Part shown: positions 47,301 to 58,600 of the stretch, piece after piece
How the letters are laid out: the number at the start of each line of letters is the position of its first letter
How positions within the stretch are numbered: position 1 is the stretch's first letter
DNA from: Paraspadella gotoi
Taxonomy: Eukaryota; Chaetognatha
Length of the DNA stretch: 64,000 nucleotides
Reading direction: 5' to 3'
Assembly: GCA_051294375.1 (NCBI GenBank)
Contig: CM119267.1
Location: 9,977,458-10,041,457 of the forward strand
Program-made: the position numbers and the translations under genes
Notes under the pieces: model-generated
Seen by the model: only the letters and a program-made list of their open reading frames with translations
Told to the model about the DNA's origin: nothing
Database searches by the model: none

Positions 47301-50300
47301 GCCGTAATCCACAAAATTTCTAAAACTGTAAATCTGTATTTAATAATTTATAATCAACAAAATAAAAATTAAAAAAATATAATTCAATAAAATTAATCCC
47401 AATCCCTTTCTCTTAACGTCTTTTTTCTTATCTCAACAATTTAGATGGAAGAAGTCGCTCTCCATGTCTGGCGGAGCAGGTTGCGGTCTCGCAAATATGG
47501 GAAATACTTGTTTCTTGAACTCAACTCTTCAGGTATGATTCGAAAAGGTTCATGTTTGCGGTGATATTGCCCGGGTCAATTATTTTCGGTTATTGATATT
47601 TTCAGTGCCTATCTCACACGGCGCCTCTGGTCAATTATCTGCTTGCGGGTGAACACCGTGGATGTCGCGCATCCACACAATTCTGCATGATGTGCGAACT
47701 CCAGTATCATGTATCTATGGTAAATTTAAAAGTTAATTCACAATGTCTTTTGAAAAAAATGTTCGTCCACAAACCATTACTTTTTTATTACAACAGTCGT
47801 TTAAAAATTCGGGCGGAGTCATGAGGCCGAATAGAATAATCAGCAAGTTAAAACTCATATGCGCCAGGTAAAAAAGCACAATTTTTACATTTTTAATTCG
47901 TGCATTTTTGATAATATATTCTTAATGTTATTTTCTCAAAACTACAGTATGCGAATCGGGAGACAAGAAGACGCGCACGAGTTTCTTCGATATGTCATAG
48001 AAGCCGCACACAAATCTCTTTTAATGGGTAATTATTTATTATGTTTTCTGCAGTTGCGTAATTTTTTTAACTCCTAAAATTTTATTCCCTTAGCTTATTA
48101 AAAATTTATTCTCATATGTTTGTCATAGTTAAACTTTAATTTTATTTAACGTATTTCTAAGCATTTTTACAAAAAAAAGTTCGTTAATATATTAAAAAGT
48201 GCAATGTTAAATTTAAAAACTGCTTTATTATGTTTATACTAGGACTACCGCCGAAATTAGATCAGTACAGCAAGGAAACTACGCTGATCAACCAGATCTT
48301 TAGTGGTTACCACCGATCTCAAGTGCAGTGCACTGTTTGTCACGGAAACTTCAATACGTACGATCTCTTCATGGACATATCGATCGACATAAAGAGTCTA
48401 CCGTCTGTGACGCGCGGTTTGGAAAAGTTCATCACTCCCGAATTATTAGACCAAGACAACGCGTATTACTGCACCAACTGCCGGCGAAAGGTGGCTGCAC
48501 GAAAGCGCTTCACCATCCACAAGGCACCCAAAGTTTTGACTTTGCAGCTCAAACGTTTCGACTACAATCGTGGCTTCAATGGGGGAAAAATCAACAAATT
48601 CATCCAGTATCCATCGCACCTTAATCTTCAGCCGTTTATGAGCTCAAAGAAAGACCCAGTTCCGTATTCGTTGTATGCGGTTCTCGTTCACGAGGGATTT
48701 TCGTGCAACAGTGGCCATTATTATTGCTTCGTCAAGGCGCCAAATGGAACATGGTATCTCATGAACGATTCACAAGTCATGCCTTGCAGTCACGACAAAG
48801 TCTTGCATCAGGTAAGAAAACCATTTCGATTTTTTAAGTATATATGTATGTTTTGTGTAATGTGTATTGTAAACATCTGTTTAATTGGACGTCTTTTATT
48901 TATTTTCAGAACGCTTACTTGTTGTTCTATCTTCAACAATCCTCCGCAAACCAAAGCCCAGAAAAAAGTTCCACTCTCGCCTCGGCTTCACTTCCGAAAG
49001 ACAAAGAAAGGTCTCATAGTGGAAGCATGCAAAATCTTATAGGGCCCAGATTGCCGTCAGCAGGGCCCAAGACAATCTCGGAAACATCGAAGACTCCGAA
49101 AATCAAGTTCCTTAGCGGTTTCAAATCTGGGACCGCTGTTTCCGGATCGACAACGCAATCCGAAGCGTCTTCGCGTCAGAGCGCAATCGCACCGCACGCT
49201 AATATTTTTCAAAACTTTAGCACTTCCGTGACTCATCTCCCGCAACAGCGCGACAAGGTATCCTTCGGAATTCAACCGCTGGGCATCAAGAAAGAGGCCA
49301 ACGCTCCTTCTTCGTCTCGAGGTCAGGTCGGCAATGCTGCGTCGACTAACTTGTCTCCTGACCGATCGCCGCTTAAATCCCCTTCTGGTAAAGACGAAAG
49401 TCCCAAGATCACGATGAAGATCAAGGGGAACCGAGTCGTGTACAACTCGGCTTTGGATCCCGACGCCCGTCCGGTTGAGGACGCAGTGCGACAATCCTCT
49501 AACGTCGCCGCTTATCCCGTCAAACGATTAGCGTCGATATCTTCCCTGGTGCCCTATGAGGAAGATTCTTCTTCCTCGGCAGAGGAAGCGTTTCGAAAAA
49601 CCACTACATCCTCCTCCAAATCAGAATCAACGCGGGAGGCTTTCAAAGGGGAGAAGTTTACTTCTGAAACTGAGCGAAAACCCGTCGTAGTTCAGGAAAT
49701 TAAGCCGAAGCTTGAAAAAGAAACTCCGAAGGTCCCTTACTCTCCACCAAGTACCGATTCGTCGCCTCCTTCGAACTCGTTGCCCACCTTTTCCTCTTCC
49801 TCTTCTCCGTCGGGATTAAGGTTACCCCTCTCCAACCCGAGTTCCCCGGGTTCCTCGTCGAACATAAAAACTACGACGCCGGGAAAGTGGAAAGTTTCCG
49901 ACGGTCTCAAGAGCCCCGTCTGCGGCTCTGAGTCTAGTCACGGCTCTATTAACTCTACCCATTCGGAATGGATCGTCCGCGAAAGTACCATCACTCCCGC
50001 CGGTAAATCTGGTCCTGCTCCCGGAATTGCCTCGCAGGAGTGGAGCGTGGATGACGAACCGAAATCACCTTTGGGACGTCGGGATGAGACTAGAGACTCT
50101 GCGCGTCACTCAGTTCCTTCTCGCGAATACGTGGGGAAAGAGCGATTAGCTGGTGATTCTTTCAGACTGGGAGACTCTTCTGTTGATTCCTCCTTTAAAA
50201 TTCGTTTGAAGAAAGCTTCGACCTCTGTAGTTCCAAAGACATTCCAGATTGAAAAGCAACGTTTCGATCGTTCCTCTCGAGATGATTGTCGAGAGCGGAA

Positions 50301-51381
50301 CGTCTCTCGTCAGGAACGTCGAGAGGGAGATGATTTTCCGCATAATTCCCGCCCTAATAGCCCGCAACGTCATTCCCGTCACAACAGCACCGACCTCTAC
50401 CCCCGTCTCCCCAACTCGGAGCGCCCATCGCGACACGCCAGTCCCGAACGCCACTTTCGAGGTTCATCCCGCCAGGACAGTCCGACTCGCCGATCTGAGA
50501 AGCACCGCCCTCGTTACGAATCCCCGAAGAGCGGGCATCGCCTTTCTCCTTCGCGGTCTCGACGATCCAGCGCGTCGCCGTGTCGAATTGGTAAACGACG
50601 AGATTCTTCCCGCGATCGAAGCTACGCTAACAAAGAAGTTTCCAGGAAGAAACGACACTCTAGCACAGAATCCGAAACGAGCTCGGCCAAAAAAAGGAGG
50701 AGCGACAAGCAATATCCAGACTCTACCCACGCCAGCACCACAGAGGACGAAAGAGTAGAGAAGAAGAAAAAGAAAAAGAAAGAAAAGAAGAAGAAGAAAA
50801 AGAGAGAAAAGGAAAGCAAATATGAATGGGTGGAAAAAACGAAGGAGAGTTGCGTTACAAAGGTGAAAAACAATAATGGAGAAAAAGTTAAAATCACCGA
50901 AACTAAGGAGCACATTGTCCGCCACAAGCCCAAGGGCAACGAAGATGCATTGACGCGCCCCGAGAAACCCACGAAATTATCACCGACGTCCGTCCCAACC
51001 AAAATTTGGGACCAACCGATGTTCCAGAAGAACAAAAGTCAGAAGGTCGAGTCGGGATCTACAACCAAGAACGTAGGGACCGAAAAGAAGGAATCGGTGT
51101 GGGACTTTTTTAGCAAAAATCGGGGTATTCAGGGCTACGGTGGAAAGACTGTCAACAGTTGGGATGACAAACCTTCGAAGCATCAAGAAGTAAAGAACGC
51201 TCCAGACAACAACTGCTCGTCTGACGAAGAAATGGATAGAGGAAAAGTTAAAAAAGTTAAAAAGAAAATAGTTCCAAACGTAGCTAATTTTAATTTTAAT
51301 CCTTTCCAAAAACACTATGAAAACAAATCACGATCTACCAGCATTAGCGCGACTAGTTTCTCTTATGGAGGTCTGACTTAG
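44397..51381 (+). CDS. USP36/USP42-type ubiquitin hydrolase (9 exons)
   Basis: Deubiquitinase; USP36 acts in the nucleolus on ribosome biogenesis factors. Exons: 44397-44508, 44587-44736, 45671-45857, 47445-47532, 47606-47719, 47797-47867, 47948-48027, 48243-48811, 48910-51381; 1280 residues. The N-terminus has SILSEKIEFAPP, like USP36. The catalytic core has Cys172 in GLANMGNTCFLNSTLQ, QEDAHEFLRYVIEAAH, zinc-binding CTVC and CTNC, His426 in CNSGHYYCFVKA and Asp443 in YLMNDSQV. The large last exon (824 codons) encodes a Ser-rich tail, an RS/RH-rich part, a lysine-rich likely nucleolar signal at about 50750-50820, and VWDFFSKNRGIQGYGGKTVNSWDD, a conserved C-terminal region. The start matches the short USP36-like N-terminus. 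Introns 2 and 3 hold several repeats. Confidence 0.94.
44809..45378. mobile_element. TA-flanked inverted-repeat element, copy B
   Basis: It begins CAGAAGGCTTCATTTTATAA and ends ATATGAAGCCTTCTG with TA on both sides, 570 bp. It shares the ends and the GGAACTATCGAGGC block with copy A at 8872-9387. No transposase frame is present. It lies in USP intron 2. Confidence 0.75.
45983..46704. mobile_element. possible inverted-repeat element bearing a minisatellite
   Basis: GATCTCGCCTGACG at 45983-45996 is a near complement of CGTCTGGCGAGAT at 46692-46704 (one mismatch). The tandem repeat at 46065-46345 lies between them. A related end, GATCTCGCCAAACGTTA, occurs at 1991. Target duplications were not identified. 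Confidence 0.4.
46065..46345. repeat. minisatellite, 18-19 bp unit
   Basis: Tandem copies of GATGTAATAATAATTTATT, about 13 units, with early units carrying TAGTAA and late units one base shorter. It lies in USP intron 3. No function is apparent. Confidence 0.9.
46747..46854 (+). repeat. 108-bp direct repeat, first copy
   Basis: Essentially identical to 47071-47178, from ATGAAATTGGTACAACC to CATCACTCTTA. A partial inverted copy lies at 36712-36779. It is non-coding and lies in USP intron 3. Confidence 0.85.
47071..47178 (+). repeat. 108-bp direct repeat, second copy
   Basis: Second copy, 324 bp downstream of the first. The near identity indicates recent duplication or gene conversion. The flanks differ immediately outside. 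Confidence 0.85.
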
Positions 51382-52635
51382 CTTTTAGACGGATTTGCAT
51401 TTTTGTATTGTCTACTTTGCTACCGAAAATAAACGATCTTGCTCACGGTTAAGCTATTTAGAATAATTTGATTTTTAATTGTAAAATATACCGGAAAACC
51501 CTTTTTTACTTCGTTATTAATGAAAGCCTATGAAGATTATTGAATATATTGATGTGTGGAATTCTTTTACACAAATACAATACGTGGTCATAATTCATAT
51601 AATATTGCTAGTTCGTTTGCTCTATGAAATTTACTAGTTACATTTCATTGTTTAGTTTTTTATTTTGGCATTATAGTAAGTTACTATTTGATAGACGGCT
51701 TCCTTTTTCCAAATTCGGATTATTTTAAAAAAATATTTTTTACTTTTCTTGCTCTATTAATGTTTGTCGTTGACGTTAAGAAGACTCGTATTCTCAGAAT
51801 GTTGGGTCAAAGTTCAAATACTGATATCGAAGGTGCGGTATTCAAAGGTGAAGTAGACGAATTAGTTATCATACACGGTCATCCAAATTAAAGTAAAATT
51901 TATTCCTCCTAATATACAATTTTTATAAGGTATATTATAATTTATATTATTATGAATAAAAATGTTTATAGTTGAATTTTTCTTACATTATAATAATTTT
52001 CATTTTATATTTTTGTTAACAACGGAGTCGGTTATATTTTTATTTTAAAAAAAAAAATCTTATAAAATCTTTATTTTGATATCCCGCTTAAAATTTTTAA
52101 TTTACGCTTTTAAGGATATATGTAGCATAACGCAGCGAAATGTAATATTTAATTTTTTAAAATTTAATAAAGATAATATTAATTGTTTATAAGCGATAAA
52201 ACCAAAAAAGATAAATTAGGAGGTGGGGGATAATTTTAAATTTTTTATTCATTGTAGTATTATTTAGTTACTAAAGGCTCAGTATCTTTCTAATTGACCA
52301 ATTTGAATTAAATAACTTTATTTAAACTAAGTTCATAGTCTAGTTTACAATTTAAAAATAAGAGTAGCGACTCGGATCTATCCCTTAGGTTCGCATGCAA
52401 GTCTTATGTCTTTACCACTGGAAATGGAGTTAATCGAAAAATGCCGTGTAGCTTTGATAGGCTGCAGCTTGAGCGACGCAGCAGAGCAGAATGGTATGAC
52501 CGGGATTCAAAAGTTAAAAGACCGGGTTTCTCTCCGCCAGAGTAAAGTTCAATATCAATTTTTCGATTCAAGACATTTGAACTGAAGACGTGGAACAGGT
52601 TTCTGATTATTTTAATTTGGTGATAAAAACTTGCA
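51382..52635. other. intergenic region
   Basis: About 1.25 kb between the USP stop and the SHMT start, AT-rich. A 67-codon frame at 51688-51891 shows no known motif and is not called a gene. The SHMT promoter presumably lies near 52380-52630, which is less AT-rich. Confidence 0.45.
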
Positions 52636-55600
52636 ATGGGCGACATTAACGGATCGTCAATGGCGGAACACACGGAAACTCGGTGGAATCTGCAGGTAAA
52701 TTAATAGGTTTACTGAAACGTGTGTAGTATATACTGAAGGTGTCAAAAGTTTTAAAATTCTGTTAAGATTTTGGCGTTTTCTGAAAAACTATTTTTTTTT
52801 AATTAAAAAAAATATTAGCTAATTACCTTAACCCTACACCTGTTAACCCTAACTACCCTTAACCCTAAACCCCCCCTAACCCCAGTCGGTGAAAGTAAAA
52901 TTAACCCTTTTCGAGTTTTATTTGTACCTAACGTTAATCCTAACGTATTAATTCGGGTAACTTGACTATTCGACGTCCGCAACCAACTTTAGCTACCACC
53001 GCCGGTCGGTGCTTTGTTAATCCATTTAATTTTGTATTCCCTTTAATATAATTTTTTTTGTTCAGTAATTTCGGTCGGCGAATGTTAAAATAAGCCTATT
53101 AATTCTTTAAAAGATTGAATTCTAAACAAACATATGAAATTTATTATCATAAATAGATTGTTTAAACTAAAAAAAATATCTTCAATTTCATCTTCTTAAA
53201 GGATGATTTGTTGGAAGATGACCCAGCAATACATGGCATGATCAAACGCGAAAAGCGGCGCCAGAAATGCGAGCTTGAACTGATTGCATCCGAAAATTTT
53301 ACTTCGAAAGCCGTCCTCCAATGTCTCGGTTCTTGCCTTACCAACAAATACTCCGAAGGATATCCCGGCACTAGGTTTTATTTTTTTTAATTGCGAAAAC
53401 TTTATTATTTTATATAAAACTGTATTCTGTAATATTTCAAAAAGAGTTGGGTATTACTTTGCAACGAAAAATAAAATATTTAAAAGATTGATGTACTAGT
53501 TAAGGTATGAAGCTGTCGTTCGTGAGATCCAAGGAGTTATAATCGTTTTAATTCCGCGCATGTTGTTGGGGTTGGTCCAGAGTTGTAAATTTTAAGTAGT
53601 GATATTATTACGTTTTGGCAACAAGACTTATAGCTGCCTCACTGCTGTCCGTCCTCGGCCTCGTCTCAATGGCTGAGCAGGCTAAATCATCTTGTTACAA
53701 CCGTGCGTCCCGGGTTCAATCCCTGGCTATCCCGGTTCTGGCTTAAATGTGACGGAGCTGGTCTAAACATGCCAGTGACAGGAGGCGGTCACTGAGGGTC
53801 CGCAGCCCCTACGCCAGTTGGTGAGATACCCCGCGCCCCGGGTATCGCAGGCATTCCTCACGTTGCCATAACGTCACCTTTTTCCTTTATTTCTTTTTTG
53901 AAGGTATTACGGCGGAAACAAGATCATTGATGAGATTGAAACTCTTTGTCAATCAAGGGCGCTGCAGTGTTTCGGTCTGGACCCAGAAAAATGGGGAGTT
54001 AACGTTCAACCATACTCTGGTAATGCGATTCGTTGCGCGATGTGGATTACATCATAAAATGACTTGAACTTGCTATTAACACTTTCCCCTGTAGGTTCCC
54101 CTGCCAACTTCGCAGTTTACACAGCACTACTTGGCCCTCGTGGGCGCATAATGGGTCTTGACCTTCCGGACGGTGGTCATTTAACGCACGGTTTTATGAC
54201 TTCGACACGGAAAGTTTCTGCCACATCCATCTTTTTTGAGTCTTTTCCTTACAAAGTGAGAACCAGTTATTTTGAAATTAGATATTAGTTGATATGCGAG
54301 TACTCGCAGAGCAACTCAATAAGTCACTTTTTGGTCTGTTCGTTTGTCTGTCCGTTGTTACGTTTGTCCGTCTGGTCGACCTATTCTGTTGAAGTCGCCC
54401 CGCCCCCCCACATAAGCCCTCGTAACCTCGAGGTGCCAATATCGGCGAAAAGTTATCAGGAAAACGATTAAAAAAACAAAAGAAACGAATTAAATGTAAT
54501 GAAAATAGGAGAGAAAACAAAAAGACAAAAGTCCGTGCGCTCTATCCTCTCGCCGCGGCAGCAGCCGTCCCCTCGCTGCAGGGCCAGTTCCGGCCAACCC
54601 GAGGCTGCTGCGCCGGGATGCATCACTTTTTCTTTCGCGCCAATTATCGTGCACGTGTTAAAATAGTTATCTTTTTAACGATTTTTTTTCGTTTTTTTTC
54701 CTCAAATTCAACAAATTCTACGTTTTTAACGAATTTTCTTACCGAGTTATTATGCCTTCTCACGAAAATTCAAAATCTCGGTCAATAGGCGGTTTCTGGA
54801 AAATCGCTCACCGAGATATAGGGCGAGGTCCCATTGACCGACCAGGAATCGAGAGGCGGTGAGGAAAGGACTACCTCCCGGCCCCCTCCCACCTCCAGTT
54901 TCGGCCAGCGACAAGTCATCGCCTTCCGTGCCTCTCCGGCGCGGGGGGCTCCCCGCCTGAATCTTGCAGCCTCGCTGCCCGCGTTTCCTGTCGGAGGGTA
55001 TTGCACGAGCATATGAGAATCTTCATGGCTGATTTCCGTAAGGACTTTGAAGCAGTCCGTCAGGATTTTGGCTCAGTCCGCTAAAGATTGTAGACTACTC
55101 AGTCCGCCAGACTTTCGCTAGCGAGATTGGCGAGCTTCGTCGTGCATAATCTCGTCCTTCGACTTGGAGGTATTTCGTGGGTGAGTATTGGTATTGGATT
55201 TTTTTACCACCTCAGGTGGGGAGTTAGTGTTCGTCGTTTCGCTTTGCGCCTTCTCTCTCCGCTTATTTTTGTTTCTTCTTTTCTCCGCTCCCTTTTTGCT
55301 CTTTTGTCTCGACCCCTTCTCTCCTCTTGGGACAGGGCTTATGTGGGGGGGCGGGCGACTTCAACAGAATCTCTAATTCCTTTATGGAATATTTGATTCT
55401 TTGTCGCCCGCCCCCCACATACTCCCACCATCCTCCCCTTTATTTCACACCGCCCTTGTATGTGGGGTGGAGAGTTTTCAGGGCTCTCGTTTGAGAGTAG
55501 TTTTTATTTTACGGGAAAAATTTTTTAGCGTTTTCCTTTTGAGAGCAAAGGGGCGGCGGGGGGGGGGAGGGTTGTTTTGTTGGGGTTTATTTCTAATCCG

Positions 55601-58600
55601 TACGTTTAACCTTTTTTATGTGCGATTCTTTGTCGTCCCCGGCGTCGTCACTTCTCTCCATCCTCCTACGCTCGTTCCATCTCCTACTCATATGCTCGCC
55701 CAGAGGCCTTCCCCGTGCTGGCCATGCCTCTGCTCCTCGTTCCCGGATGGCTCTCCTCCACGTCCACGTCCGAGCCATTCTTTTCCGGATCCGGATGCTG
55801 CCCCTCCTCCGCAGAGGAGGGCGAGGCCTCCGACGATGACTTCTGGCGACGAGAATCTCGGCGTCTGCGAGAAATTCGTAATCGCACGTAAAGCCGCGCC
55901 CGAGCCTTCCCAATGGGTCCAGGACACGTGGCGCCATTTTCGCGGCATCAAGCCCTCCGGCGCTTTTCGTTGCGGCGGGACGCTTTCTCCATCGCGAGCC
56001 GCACCTCACGCTGGGTGGACACCGACACCCAGCAGCTTTCTTGCCTCCAATGCGGGAACCAATGCCTTTCGTCGCAGTTCAAGCGCCGCTCGTTTTTTCC
56101 TCGTCGCTCAAAGCCCTTTATCGTCAGATTGACCTCAGCGGGCGCGGCGGGTCACGCTGTTCTTGCTACCGTCGAAGAGCTCAATGCCCTTGTTGAGGGA
56201 TATCAATCAAGGCGTCCTCGCGAGGAGCTCAAGGCTCGCGCATGCGCGCTCGCCTCCCCTCTTCGTGATGTTGCAGCTCTTCAGGCTGCATCCTTCAACG
56301 ATGCTTTTGCCGAGGTTCGACGTGGAGTTTCGGCGGCTGCTTCGACGGACCTAAGGGCGTCTATCGCGGACGCCGCCCCTTTCCGAATCCTCCTTTTTTG
56401 GCAACCCACGGAGTGCGTTTCGGCTGCTTTTCAGGCCTCCTTGGTGCGTCAGCAGGCCTCCCGTCCACGTTTTCAACAGGATCGTCGCCCGTCCTTCAAA
56501 GCCAAGTCTGCTTTCAAAGGAAAAAGGGCGGCAAGAAGCCTTATCAGGCCAAGCGTTCGGGAAACGGGGAGGAGCGGGCAACCGCTCCACCAAGTGACGG
56601 GCTCCTGCGGATCCGGAGTCGTTGCCTCGTCCGACTCTTCCTTCCGTTTCGATTCGTCCACATCGCCGCCTCAGACTCCATCTTCAGACTGGTTCGCCGC
56701 CCCCGCCCGTCGCTTCTTCCGCAGTTTCCGGTCGGGGCCGCCTCGTCCACTTCCTCCCCTTCTGGAAGCGTCTCGTCGGCGACAACTCCCCAATCCTCGA
56801 AAACGTCTCCGGGATTTCGCATCGCCAATGCCGACAGGATTCCAGTTCGTCTTCCTCGCCCTTCGGACGAGACTCCTTCTTTCGGCGAGAGAGATGCGAA
56901 GTGGAGGAGGAGATTCAGGCGGCTCTGGAAAGGGAGCCATCAAGAGGTCAACTCCTCTCGGGGTTTTATTCGAAGGTCTTCCTCGTGCCGAAGAAAGACG
57001 GAGGATGGCGTCCCATCCTCAACCTCAAGCGCTTGAACGCCTCTTTCCTCTCCCCTCCCTATTTTCGGATGGAGGGCGTGGCCGATGTGAGGAAGATGTT
57101 TCGCAAAAGGGATTGGGGCGCCTCCATCGATTTGAAGGACGCCTACCTCCATCTTCCTCTCCACAAGACCATCGTCGTCTTTGCCGCTTCATTTGGAAAG
57201 GCCGAATTTTCCAATACAAAGTTCTCCCTTTCGGCCTCGCGACAGGTCCTTTCCTTTTTACAAAGACGACTCGTCCCTTGTCCAGTGGCTCCGCGAAAGA
57301 GGAATACGATGCCTTTTTTATCTGGACGACATCCTCATTCTGGGAGCGTCGAGGGAGGAGTGCCTCTTAGCGACAGAGAAAGCCTTCCTCCTGCTTCGGG
57401 AGGCAGGCTTCATCATTCACCTGCGGAAATCGAACCTCTGCCCGTCCCAACGCTTCGAGTTCCTCGGGTTTTTCTGGGATGGTCTCAACCACTCCATTGT
57501 ACTTCCGGAGAAGAAGAGAGAAAACACTTCGATCCCTCTTGCTCTCTCTCCTCAACTGCCCCGTCCAACAGCGCGCCAGGTCCTTCAGCTTCTGGGACAT
57601 GTCACAGCAGCCTCCATAGCGACCCCGCTCCTTCGTTGCAGAGCCACGAGAATTCAACACGATCTCATTGTGTTTACCGGACGGAGGCGGATCTCAATCG
57701 CCCATCGCCTCTCTCTGCTCTAGCTCAGGAGGAGCTCAGCTGGATTGCGGCGCTGCTTCCGGAGGACTGCTGGGCGCCAATAGCGGATCTTCTCCCGGAG
57801 TCTTGTTCCTTGACAGTAACGACAGATGCCTCACAGGAGGGCTGGGGCATCCTCCATCAGGGGACGCTTCTTCGGGGGATATGGAGGGTGCCGATGTCCC
57901 TCGCCATATCAATGTGAAGGAATCATGGTCCTGATGATATTCCTCCAGCGATTCGGCTCCTCACTTCGCGGTTCATCGATTCATTGGAGGTCGGACAGCC
58001 AGTCTCCCTCCTCTGCCTCCGCAGGACCTGCAGTCGCTCACCGGCTCTCCACGAGATCGTCCGCTCATCACTGATCCTCGCTCACTCACTCGGCATTCGT
58101 CTTACCGGAAGTCACGTGACCTCGGAGGAGAATTCTTGTGACCGACCGGCTTCGAGGGGGAAGAAGTAAGCGGATTGCACCTTCTCCCACGTGTTTTTCG
58201 CCAGATCTCCGACGCCTTCGGCCCCGCAGAGATCGATCTCTTCGCGTCGGCCGACTCGACACAGCTGCCTCGGTTCTTCGCTTGGATGACAGGCGCGGGA
58301 GCAGAGGGCGTGACGCTCTCGTCAGATCTGGGACTTCGACCGCGCCTTCCTTTTTCCTCCCATCCCCACCTCCCATCGCTGACAGCTGGAGGATTCCACT
58401 AGAAACCGTTACGCCAGAGCGTGGAAATCTTTTGTGACTTCCTTCAACGTCGAGAAGTACGAGGACCTGAGGCCTCTCTAAAAGACGTTTTGGAATACTT
58501 AGGCCATTGGCTGAGCAGGGCCTCTCCTATAGCACAGTTAATTTGCACCGCTCGGCGATCTCGACGACGATTTTTCTCAACGGCGCTCAGCGGGCGAGCA

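Noticed and set aside
51688-51891. 67-codon plus-strand frame ending VDELVIIHGHPN
   Set aside because: Short, in AT-rich intergenic DNA, with no recognised domain and no splice partners found.
53660-53735. Candidate tRNA gene
   Set aside because: A and B boxes are good and the T-arm pairs, but the acceptor strands do not pair and the anticodon arm is poor, so it is called a SINE.
55593-56009. Minus-strand Arg-rich frames in the DIRS element
   Set aside because: Antisense shadows of GC-rich gag-like DNA.
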